From contig JASMTS010000005.1 in the NCBI GenBank assembly GCA_041694155.1, forward strand, positions 1 to 42,421: DNA of 42,421 nt. The letters run 5' to 3'. The notes below the pieces were generated by a model. That model ran no database searches, was not told the origin of the DNA, and saw only the letters and a program-made list of their open reading frames with translations. Source of the stretch: JAAZVM01 sp041694155 (GTDB lineage Bacteria; Patescibacteriota; Gracilibacteria; BD1-5; UBA6164). Each line of letters begins with the position of its first letter. The stretch's first letter is position 1. Below are positions 18,045 to 27,012 of the stretch, piece by piece. A program made the position numbers and the translations under genes.

Positions 18045-20198
18045 ATGAATGTAGAACAATTAAAAGAAAAAACAAAGGATGCTTTAAAGAAGTATTGAAT
18101 AGACTTGGTAGAAAAAGCTAAGTCATGAAAGATAGACCCTGTTATAGGTAGAGAAGAAGAAATAAGAAGAGCTATACAAATACTATCTCGTAGGACAAAA
18201 AATAATCCTGTTTTAGTATGAGATCCATGAGTAGGTAAAACAGCAATAGTAGAATGAATAGCAAAAAAAATTAGTGAAAAAGATGTTCCTGATAATTTGC
18301 TAGAAAAAAAGATTGTTAGTTTAGATATGTGAGCATTATTGGCCTGAGCTATGTTTAAATGAGAATTTGAAGAAAGATTTAAAAGTGTTATTTCAGAAGT
18401 AGAAAAATCTGAAGGTAAAATAATACTTTTTATAGATGAAATTCATACTATAGTTGGTGCAGGTAATGCTGAATGACAAAATGATGCCTGAAATCTTTTG
18501 AAGCCTAGTCTGGCTAGATGAGAATTACATCTAATATGAGCTACTACTCTTAATGAATATAGAAAATATATAGAAAAAGATGCTGCATTAGAGAGAAGGT
18601 TTGCACAGGTAATCGTAGATGAACCAACTAAAACTGACGCTTTAGCTATTCTTAGGTGAATAAAAGATAAATATGAAAATCATCACTGATTAAAAATAAC
18701 TGATAATGCTGTTGAGGCAGCTGTTGATTTATCAATAAAATATATTAGTGATAGAAAACTTCCAGACAAAGCAATTGATTTGATGGATGAGGCTATGAGT
18801 TCTGTTAAGCTTAAATCTATATCTAAACCAGTAGAACTAGATATATTAGAAAAGGAAATAAGAACTCTAAAAATTGAGCTAGAGGCTAAAAAAGCAGAAA
18901 AAAATACTCCAAAAGATATTTTATCATCTCTTGAAGATGAAATAAATAAAAAAAGTTCTTTAAGTAAAGATATTGAAATATCTTGGAAAAAAGAAAAAGA
19001 TATACTTATGAGTATAAAGCAAAATAGGTCAAAAATAGATGAGCTTAGAGGTAAGGCAGAATATTATGAAAGAGAGGGGAATTTGTGAGAAGTAGCAAAA
19101 ATTAGGTATAGTGAAATACCTAGTTTGGAAAAGCAAATAGAAGAAAATGAAAATAAAATGCATGAATTGGAAGAATCATGAACTACTTATTTAAAAGATA
19201 GGGTAGACAGTAATGATATAGCTGAAATTATAGCTAAATGGACATGAATTCCTGCTCAAAAACTTCTAGAGTCTGAAAAAGAAAAACTTCTTAAGCTAGA
19301 AGATGTTCTAAAAAAAGATGTTATATGACAAGAAACAGCTTTAGGGGCAGTATCTTGAGCTATCAGAAGAGCTAGAGCTTGACTTTCAGAAGAATGAAAA
19401 CCACTTTGAAGCTTTCTGTTTTTATGACCAACATGAGTAGGTAAAACCGAAACTGCTAAGTCTTTAGCTCGTGAACTTTTCAATGATGAAAAAAATATGA
19501 TAAGAATAGACATGAGTGAATATATGGAAAAACACTCTGTATCTAGACTTATATGAGCACCTCCATGATATATAGGTCATGATGAGGGTTGACAATTATC
19601 TGAGGCTGTTAGAAGAAAACCTTATAGTGTTATATTATTTGATGAAGTTGAAAAAGCACATAAAGATGTTTTTAATGTTTTGTTACAGGTTTTAGATGAT
19701 TGAAGAATTACTGACAGTAAATGAAGAACTATTAACTTTAGTAATACTATAATAATATTAACTAGTAATATATGAAGTTATAAAATACAAGATTTGACTA
19801 AAGAGTGAAAATCAAATGATGAAATATTAGATAATTTAGAAAGTGATCTTAGAGAAAATTTTAGACCAGAGTTTTTAAATAGACTGGATGATATTATAGT
19901 TTTTAATCCTCTATGAAAAGATGAAATATTAAATATAGTTGATTTAGTATTAAAAGATATATTTAAATTATTATCTAAAAAATGAATAAAAGCTGAGGTC
20001 TCAGATGATCTTAAAAAACATTTAGCTTCTGTATGATTTGATAGAGATTTTTGAGCTAGACCTTTAAAAAGAACTATTACAAATAAACTTGTTAATTATC
20101 TATCGAATAAAATATTATCATGAGAATTATCTAAATGAGATAGTATTTATTTAGATATAGATGATAATAAAAATATATATTATAAAAAAAGTAGTTAA
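18045..20198 (+). CDS. clpB: ClpB-type disaggregase lacking the N-terminal domain
   Basis: The product is 717 aa against ~860 for E. coli ClpB. It is a Hsp100 hexamer that, with DnaK, pulls proteins out of aggregates. Residues ~20-235 form AAA1 (Walker A GDPGVGKT, Walker B FIDEIHT). A coiled-coil middle domain spans ~270-385, which defines ClpB rather than ClpA/ClpC. AAA2 follows (Walker A GPTGVGKTE near 460, then LFDEVEKAHKDVFNVLLQ, SNIGS, NRLDDIIVF) and the C-terminal D2-small domain (GFDRDFGARPLKR). The usual ~150-residue Clp_N repeat domain is absent: the protein starts at the short linker before AAA1. This matches natural ClpB-deltaN isoforms that still disaggregate. Control is by CIRCE at 17985-18011. 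Confidence 0.95.
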
Positions 20199-20448
20199 AT
20201 ATTTGAAGTGAACCCACTTTAGTAGAGTTATAAAAAAATAAGTAATCATTTTTTTGTTTTATTGAGAATGTTTGTCGTTATAATTTAATATATTGTTACA
20301 ATTGTTACATGAGTTGCTTTTCAAATTTTTTTATATTGTTTTTTCTGATTAAAAAAAGTAATCAATATTTTTTTATCAATTTATAATTAATCCTAAAAAA
20401 ACAGCTAAAAAAATATTTACTTATATAGATTTTTATATAAAATCACTT
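20199..20448. other. Long intergenic stretch between clpB and the amidase
   Basis: This is about 250 bases without a gene on either strand. It holds a weak hairpin after clpB (AAGTGAACCCACTT, 20206-20219), a doubled TTGTTAC unit near 20291-20307, and two copies of AGTAATCA near 20240 and 20357. It is one of the longest gene-free stretches in the window and precedes the imported-looking amidase, so it may hold the edge of the transferred segment. Confidence 0.5.
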
Positions 20449-20492
20449 AACTCCTAATTTTGAGGAGTGAAACTAAAATTACCTGAGGAGGT
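20449..20492 (+). promoter_or_regulatory. Structured leader with strong Shine-Dalgarno site for the amidase
   Basis: GAGGAGGT (20485-20492) sits four bases before ATG 20497, the strongest ribosome-binding site in the window. A second GAGGAG lies at 20462-20467. CTCCT at 20451-20455 can pair with either copy: ACTCCT / AGGAGT forms a hairpin that leaves the true site free, while pairing with 20485-20490 would hide it. This looks like a possible translational switch, or simply the remains of the donor's leader. Confidence 0.5.
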
Positions 20493-20496
20493 AAAG

Positions 20497-21210
20497 ATGA
20501 AAGGTTTAATTTTTCTTATTGTAGGAATTCTGCTTTGTTTTAACACCCCAGCCTTTGCGGCTAATAGCAATACTTGTGCCAACTACTATGATAATAAGTG
20601 TCATTACAGTTCCACAAATGCTGTCAATTATGCTTTAAGCATGATTGACAATAAGAATACTTGGAATGCTTATTTTCCATCATACAGGGCATCCGAACTT
20701 GGAGGGGATTGTACTAATTTTGCTAGTCAGGCAATTCTGGCTGGTTTGATTGGTACTACTTCTCCACAAGTTGCATATAATAATTCAGAAAGTTTTGCAA
20801 TAGATTCAAACGGATGTACTTATTGTTGGTATTTCAAGCATGAGAGTAATGCATCATATGCATGGAAAGGAGCAAATGAACTCTACATCTACGCAGAGGA
20901 AAATGCTAATCCTAGTTATAAGGGGCTACATTTTCAGCTTAGAACTGAGGATAATCCTACACAAGCATTGGATTTTAGTCGTATAAGTGAGGGAGATATA
21001 ATATTTGCTGATTGGGAAGGTAATGGTGTCGTTGATCATACCATGATTGTTACAAGGAAGCGTTATAATGGATATTACGGTATCGATGTCACCTATGAAA
21101 ATGCTGATCCTCACCCTGTAAAGAAAAATGTTTCCTTAGGTTCAATTAACAGTACTAATACCATTTTTTATGTTTATAGACCAATATATTACACGGATTA
21201 TGGTTATTAG
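20497..21210 (+). CDS. Secreted amidase-domain protein (Amidase_6 / PF12671 type), standard-code import
   Basis: The product is 237 aa. A textbook signal peptide (KGLIFLIVGILLCF...PAFA|ANS) is followed by the family signature: GGDCTNFASQAILAG with the likely catalytic Cys, a WYFKHESNASYAW segment, then SEGDIIFADWEG and DHTMIVT with the likely catalytic His. Such NlpC/P60-related domains cut amide bonds and often act on cell walls. About 16 glycines are all GGN and none is TGA, whereas every neighbour uses TGA heavily. GC is visibly higher, and the stop is TAG, so the gene reads the same in both codes. A GTG 30 bases upstream is in frame, but the Shine-Dalgarno spacing and signal peptide fix ATG 20497. 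Probably acquired from a standard-code bacterium (Firmicutes-like). Confidence 0.92.
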   Translation: MKGLIFLIVGILLCFNTPAFAANSNTCANYYDNKCHYSSTNAVNYALSMIDNKNTWNAYFPSYRASELGGDCTNFASQAILAGLIGTTSPQVAYNNSESFAIDSNGCTYCWYFKHESNASYAWKGANELYIYAEENANPSYKGLHFQLRTEDNPTQALDFSRISEGDIIFADWEGNGVVDHTMIVTRKRYNGYYGIDVTYENADPHPVKKNVSLGSINSTNTIFYVYRPIYYTDYGY

Positions 21211-21221
21211 TATTGACTAAT

Positions 21222-21258
21222 AATGCTAGGAAAATATAATTCTCCTAGCATTTGATTT
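21222..21258 (+). terminator. Terminator after the amidase
   Basis: AATGCTAGGA pairs with TCCTAGCATT around an 11-base loop, followed by TTGATTTTT. The more GC-rich stem may have come with the imported gene. Confidence 0.75.
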
Positions 21259-21271
21259 TTAACTAAACAAA

Positions 21272-22102
21272 ATGAAAAAAATATTAATTATTATAGTGGT
21301 ATTACTATTTAATAAAACCACTTTTGCTGAATATGATATTAATAGTTGTTATAATGATTATTTCAATAATTGTCCTAATTTGTTTATATGAAAAGTTCTA
21401 TCAGATTCTAAAATGCAGTCATTTACTACTTATGATATGTTAGATAATAATGAACTTAAAAGTTGAATTGATTATGAAAAAGCTATCATTTCTAAATGAG
21501 ATAATAATGTATTTCTTTTTAGTTGATGAATTGAAACATATAGTAGTATTATAGTGAGTGTATATGATTTTTTTAATAATAAAATTTCATACTTACCTAA
21601 AAAAGATGATATTTTAATTTATAATTTATGATGAATATTGCTGGATAAAAACAATATTAAAGATAAGTACTTTAATGATTTTAATAGAGATATGAGTTAC
21701 TCAAAAGATTGACAGACTTATATGTGAAAAAAAGAATATGATTTTATACAAAATTGATATAGTTGAAGTTTTGTTTTTAATAATAACTTACAAGGATATG
21801 CTAAAATATATTGTGATAACGATAAAATATATCTAGACAAGGAAAAAAGTGTTAATTTTGTTATTGATTTTTCTACTAAACCTAAAGTTGATAAAGATTA
21901 TAATATGAATAATTTAGAGAATGATTTACAAGTTTTAGCTCCATGTTCAAAATTTAACCAAGTATTCTGACTAGAAGATAATGAAAAAGAGAAAAAAATT
22001 GAAAATACTAAAATAATAGAAAAAAAATCTTGGATAGAAAAAGTAATTGATTTTATAAAGAAATTCTTTTCTAGTATTTTTAGTATCAGTTGGTTAGTAT
22101 AA
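21272..22102 (+). CDS. Secreted protein of unknown function
   Basis: The product is 276 aa. The signal peptide is KKILIIIVVLLFNKTTFA, cut before EYD. The mature N-terminus has paired cysteines (SCYNDYFNNCPN), the middle is Tyr/Asp/Asn-rich with many predicted short strands, a Cys pair follows (YCDNDK and PCSKFNQ), and the C-terminus (SWIEKVIDFIKKFFSSIFSISWLV) is an amphipathic to hydrophobic tail that may anchor it. It uses TGA for Gly, so it is native, unlike the amidase 61 bases upstream. No family is recognised. Confidence 0.7.
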
Positions 22103-22337
22103 TTATAATGTATTAAATTTTAAGAGTAAAGATGTTTTTCTTTTGATTTTACATTCTATTCTTTATAAAACTCACTTATTTAAATAATCAAGCTTTAATA
22201 ATTTAATTATGTATTATATAAAAAATATATAAAACTTTTACTTTTTATATATTTTTTATATACTCATATTGTTATCAAAAGGACAACTTAAAATATTTAA
22301 GTTGCCCTTTGTTTTTTATTTTTTAATCATAATTTAT
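22103..22337 (+). other. Intergenic stretch with a distant terminator
   Basis: A hairpin at 22277-22310 (AAAGGACAACTTAA / TTAAGTTGCCCTTT, one A-C mismatch) followed by T6 sits 175 bases after the preceding stop, leaving room for a short RNA. A 24-codon ORF (22132-22206, hydrophobic) exists but has no support. The SulP gene begins 21 bases after the T run. Confidence 0.45.
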
Positions 22338-23912
22338 ATGTTTTTATTGTGATATTTAGAAAAAATATGATTTCTACAGCAATTAAGAGATAAAAAATCT
22401 CTCAAAACAGAGGTTCTTTCTGGTTTGACTGTTGCTTTGGCTCTGGTTCCAGAGTCTATAGCTTTTTCTTTTGTTGCATGAATTAATCCTATAATATGAC
22501 TTCATTCAGCCTTTTTGGTTGTATTAATAACTTCTCTTTTTTGAGGTAGACCATGAATGATTAGTTGATTTACATGAGCATTAGCAGTTGTTATGGTTAG
22601 TCTTGTTAGCAATTACTGAATAGAATATTTATTTGCAGCTGTTGTTTTGATGTGAATTTTTCAAGTATTGTTTTGATTATTTGGTTTAGCAAAATTTGTT
22701 AGACTTATACCTCATCCAGTAATGCTTTGATTTGTTAATTGACTTGCTATACTTATTTTTATGGCTCAACTTGATCAATTCAAAGTCAACGGAGAATGGA
22801 TTGTTTGATTTCCTTTATTTATAATGCTTTGACTAGTAGCTTTAACTATGGCTATAATTTACTTTTTACCAAAGCTTACAAAATCAGTACCTTCAGGACT
22901 TGTTGCTATAGTTGTTGTTACACTTATAGTTGCATTTGTACCTTGATTTGAATCTGTAAGAACTATATCAACTTATTTAGTTGAAAATTGATATAATAGT
23001 TTAAGTGCTAGTTTTCCTAGTTTTCATATACCATGAATTGATGTTTGATTTATAGAAATGTTTAAAATAATAGCTCCTTATTCTTTGATTTTGGCTATTA
23101 TATGACTTACAGAATCATTGATGACATTGACTTTGATAGATGAAATAACTGAAACTAGAGGTAGGTGAAATAAAGAGTCTATAGCTCAATGAGTAGCAAA
23201 TACTACATGTTGATTTTTTGGTAGTGCTTGAGGTTGTGCTATGATATGACAATCTATGATAAATATAAATAATTGAGCAAGAAATAGACTATCCTGAATT
23301 TCAGCATGAATTTTTCTTATTTTAATGATTGTTTTTGCTACATCTCTTATATCTATTGTTCCACTGGCAGCTCTTATTGGTCTTATGTTTATGGTAGTAA
23401 TTGGTACTTTTGCTTGGCCAACATTAAAAATGCTTAATAAAATACCAAAAAGTGATGCTTTTGTTCTTATAATAGTAACATTGTTGACTGTTGTTACTTG
23501 AGACTTAGCAATAGCTGTTGTTGCTTGAGTTGTTATTTCAGCTCTTGTATTTGCATGGCAAAAAGCAGAAAATATACATGTTGTAAGAACCATAGATGAT
23601 AAAAATATCACTCATTATGATTTAGAGTGACCTTTGTTTTTTGGTTCAGTTGAAAAGTTTAAAAGGTTATTTGATATAAAAAATGATACTAATGTTGTTA
23701 TAATAGATTTTGCTGATTCAAAAGTAATGGATCATAGTGCGATAGAAGCTATAGATTGACTTACAGAAAAATATGAAAAACTTTGAAAAGAGTTACACTT
23801 AAAGCATCTTTCACAAGATTGTATAAAACTTATAAAAAATGCTGACAAAATAGTTGATATAAATGTTATAGAAGATCCTAAATATTTTGTAGCTGATAAT
23901 AAGTTGTGATAA
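22338..23912 (+). CDS. SulP-family anion transporter with STAS domain
   Basis: The product is 524 aa, an inner-membrane protein with 11-14 hydrophobic helices. It opens with KTEVLSGLTVALALVPESIAFSF, the SulP signature in TM1-2. FGGRPGMISGFTGALAVVMVS, PHPVMLGFVNGLAILIF and GLTESLMTLTLIDEITETRG are further family blocks. After ~400 comes a cytoplasmic STAS domain (LEGPLFFGSVEKFKRLF, VVIIDFADSKVMDHSAIEAI). SulP proteins carry sulfate, bicarbonate or organic anions; the substrate cannot be read from sequence. The start is ATG 22338, chosen because the ATG at 22371 is out of frame. It ends Gly(TGA)-TAA. Confidence 0.92.
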
Positions 23913-23913
23913 T

Positions 23914-23945
23914 AAAAAATAAGAGAATTAATCTCTTATTTTTTT
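23914..23945. terminator. Bidirectional terminator between convergent genes
   Basis: AATAAGAGA / TCTCTTATT is flanked by A and T runs. The stop of the opposing gene (TAA on the minus strand, 23928-23930) lies in the loop. Confidence 0.75.
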
Positions 23946-24488
23946 ATATTTAATGAATGTAATTAATAATAAAATTATTAATAATAAAAATGATATTATA
24001 TATATTATTTTTATGTTAGTTTTATTTTCTATTATTTCTTTTTCTTCTATATTCGAAGTATTTTTATTTTTTTCTATTATATTATCAAATTCTTTTATAT
24101 CTTCTTGGGCATTATAAGTTAATGCTGTTCTAGAACATAATGATACATTTTGACTTCATTCTTCTCAATTTGTATAAACAATATACTCTTTTCATTCTTC
24201 AAAATTAAATCAGCAAGTTGCTGAACTTTGAGCTGTATAAACTGTTTTTACATCTGACCATTCTCATTTTATATTTTTTATTCATGAGAGCTTAATTTTA
24301 TATTTATCATAAGAATTAAAAGAGCTTTTTTCTTCTATACCTGAAACGGTTCATATAAATACATTTGTTGCCATATTTTTTGCTTCATTAGGTCATGGAG
24401 GAATCATACATGAACATGCATATGTATTTTGTAGATTCAAAATAGTTATTATAAATAAGCTGATTATTAATATAATATTTTTTTTCAT
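23928..24488 (-). CDS. Exported NTR/TIMP-like domain protein with C-terminal membrane anchor
   Basis: The product is 186 aa. After a signal peptide (NIILIISLFIITILNLQNTYA), the mature protein starts at once with CSCMIPPGPNEAKNMATNVFIGTV. The Cys-x-Cys at the mature N-terminus followed by A..VFIG is the hallmark of TIMP/netrin (NTR) modules, in which this end can chelate a metalloprotease zinc. Two more Cys (ATCGFNF and LCSRTA) could form the NTR disulfides. A linker leads to one C-terminal transmembrane helix (IIYIISFLLLIILLLITFI) and a basic tail, so the domain would face outward. The role in bacteria is unknown. Confidence 0.7.
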
Positions 24489-24626
24489 AATTAGATTTGT
24501 TATAAATATATATACATTATAACGATGTTTTAACTTAAAGGTGACAAAAATATTAAAATTATTTTATATTGATTTAATAAATATAACTATTAATATATTT
24601 TAAAAATATAAATTTAAAGAATATAA

Positions 24627-25388
24627 ATGAAAAAAATATTAATTGTTTGTGCATTATCAAAAGAGTTAAATGTTGTAAAAAATAAGATAAAAAATCTAAA
24701 AATTAAAGATGTAAAAATTAGTTTTTTTACAACTTGAGTAGGTAACTATAATACAATATTAAATCTTTCTAGATTTTTAGAAAATAATAACTTTGATTTT
24801 GTTATAAATATATGAGTATGTGGTTACAAAAATGAAAAGATAGACTCTTTTCAGGTTGCTAGAATTTATAATTTATCAAATTGAAAGGAGTTAATAGTGC
24901 CTAATTTAATTAACTTTTTAGAAATAGACTCTATAGCATCTAGTGAAAAAATAGTTTATGATGCTGATACAATATGAGATGAAAAATATATTGATATGGA
25001 AAGTTATTGATTTGAGCTAGTTTGTGATAGTTTTAAAATACCAAGAACTATATTAAAAGTTCCCGTAGATAAGATATGATATCAAACTTTACATTTTGAT
25101 ATCGAAAAAGCTTCTAATAATTTATCTGATAACTTGGATTATAATAAGCTTATTGATAAAGTATCAAAATATTTAGATACTAAAGAAAAAACTTATAATT
25201 TTGATAAATATTTTATAGACTATAATTTTACTTTTAGTGAAAAAGAAATATTTAAAAAATATTTCTATAGATATAAATCACTTGTTTGAGAAGATTTTGA
25301 CAACTATTTCAAAAAAAATAAAACTTTAAATAAAAAAACTTTTTTAAAAGATTTAGAAAAATTTTTAGATTGATATTTAATAAAATAA
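24627..25388 (+). CDS. Nucleoside phosphorylase/MTAN-like protein
   Basis: The product is 253 aa. The first ~165 residues fit the PNP/UDP-phosphorylase superfamily: KILIVCALSKELNVV at the start, TTGVGNYNTILNLSRFL, DFVINIGVCGYK, and DMESYGFELVC, where Met-Glu is the nucleoside-ribose contact. An expected Asp in the purine-binding loop is not obvious. The last ~85 residues form a Lys/Phe/Tyr-rich helical extension not normal for the family. It heads a four-gene operon: the next gene begins 2 bases after its stop. Pairing with a spore-photoproduct-lyase-like enzyme suggests base salvage, or a joint lesion-repair role, as inference. Confidence 0.75.
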
Positions 25389-25390
25389 AA

Positions 25391-26356
25391 ATGATAATAT
25401 ATATAGAAAAACAAGCATTAGAATATAAACAGACAAAAATATTATTAGAAAAATTTAAAAAATCTAAAATTATATATATCGATAATTATAAAAATATTTT
25501 TGATAAAGATCTATCCAACTTGAATACTTCAAAATCACTAATAATAGCTAAATTAAATTCAAGTGCTGTTTCTAAAGCTCCTCCTTGATACTGACACACA
25601 GACAGTGCTTTTTTCTTTAAGACAAGCTTAAATTGTATATATGACTGTAGTTATTGTTATTTGAAGTGAGCTTTTAAAAATGACAATATGGTAATTTTTG
25701 TAAATTATGACGATATAAAAAAACAAATTATACAAAAAATAAATTCTCTACCAAAAGACAAAACTCATTGGTTTTATAGTTCAGACTATTCTGATATATT
25801 GTGAATGGATTGATTTAGCAATTTCATGGAAGAATTTATAGAATTTTTTGAACAATTTGATAATGTAAAAATGGAGATTAGAACTAAATGAGCAAATATA
25901 AAACCTATTTTAGATCTAGGTTTTGTTCCAAAAAACACAGAAATATCTTTTTCTTTAAATCCTCAAGTTTTGATAGATAGATACGAAAAATGAACAGCTA
26001 GTTTAGATGATAGACTTGATTCTATAAAAAAATTGCAAGATTTATGATATAAAGTATGAGTTAGGTATTTACCACTTTTGCCAGTAAAAGATTATGAAAA
26101 AATATATAGTGATTTTATTGATGAAATATCAAAAAAAATAGATGTTTCGAATACATATTCATCTTTTGCTTCATGATTATTATATACAAAAAAAGATTAT
26201 AATAAAATACTTTCTAAATATAAAGACTTGGATATACTTCATATGCTAGAACTTGATAATGATTGATTTTATAGAGAATCAAAAAAGGTTAGAAACACTT
26301 TTTATACTATGTTTAAAAAGTTAGATAATAAATGTATACTTTGTTTAGAATATTAA
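25391..26356 (+). CDS. Radical SAM protein of the spore photoproduct lyase (SplB) family
   Basis: The product is 321 aa, close to SplB (~340). The cluster motif LNCIYDCSYCYLKGAF places Cys82, Cys86 and Cys89 in the CX3CX2C spacing for the 4Fe-4S cluster. PPGYGHTDSAFFFKTSLNC just before it matches the lead-in of SplB proteins, and THWFYSSDYSDILGM and ISFSLNPQVLIDRYEKGTASLDDRL are typical of the family barrel. SplB reverses spore photoproduct (5-thyminyl-5,6-dihydrothymine) in DNA, but many members occur in non-spore-formers with unknown substrate. The fourth, catalytic Cys of B. subtilis SplB (Cys141) has no clear equivalent here, so the chemistry may differ. Confidence 0.8.
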
Positions 26357-26361
26357 AAAAT

Positions 26362-27000
26362 ATGAAAAAAAATATATTGATTACCTGAACATCAAAATGA
26401 ATATGATATTTTTTAGCAAATAAGCTTTCTAAATATAATGATATTTTTTGTATTTCTAGGTCTAAATGTTATATTGATTGAGTTTGTGAATTTAACATTG
26501 ATTTAACAAATTATGAAGTTTTTGACAATTTGTGTAAAAAATTAGAACAAGATAATATCAAGCTAGATACTATTATTTTAAATGCTTGAGTATGATATTT
26601 TGGTAGTTTCTTTGAGTGAGAAGAGAAAGATTATTTTGATATAATTAATTTAAATCTTAGTTCTAATATAGTTTTACTAAAAAAGCTAGAAAAATTTTTG
26701 CATAAAAAATCAAAAATAATATTTATGTGAAGTATTATATCAAAAAAATTTATGAAGTACTGAGCCGTTTATCAAGCTAGTAAGTTTGGGCTTAGGTGAT
26801 TTGCGGGAGCATTAAAAAGTGAGCTTAGTTGAAATAGAGTTCATATTATAAACCCAAAAATAGTTGATACTAAGTTTCACGATAATTCAAAAATTAGCTT
26901 GAGTTTTGATAGTAGTAAATATACTTCTATGGAATCTATTTACGAAGTAGTAAATAATATAATTGAGTCTAGAGAGTCTAGATTTGAAATTGACTTATAA
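26362..27000 (+). CDS. Short-chain dehydrogenase/reductase (SDR)
   Basis: The product is 212 aa, on the short side for classical SDRs (~250). The cofactor loop LITGTSKGIGYFLA (TGxxxGxG) is at the N-terminus, NAGVGYFG is the NAG motif, GSIISKK holds the catalytic Ser region, and YQASKFGLRGF gives the YxxxK pair. INPKIVDTKF is the usual PG-x-V-x-T segment with Lys for Gly. The acidic or basic selector after strand 2 (ISRSK) suggests NADP(H). The substrate is unknown. It is third in the operon, 5 bases after the SplB-like gene. Confidence 0.88.
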
Positions 27001-27012
27001 TAAAAAATAAAA

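Noticed and set aside
20497..21210. Contaminating sequence or assembly chimera
   Set aside because: Not excluded, but both flanks are recoded native genes and the gene is bounded by its own leader and terminator without visible breaks, so transfer is the simpler reading. Read mapping would settle it.
22132..22206. 24-codon hydrophobic small gene
   Set aside because: It has no ribosome-binding site, conserved motif or composition beyond the AT-rich background.
23186..23611. 141-codon minus-strand open frame
   Set aside because: It is antisense to the SulP transporter, whose TM pattern and motifs are continuous through the region.
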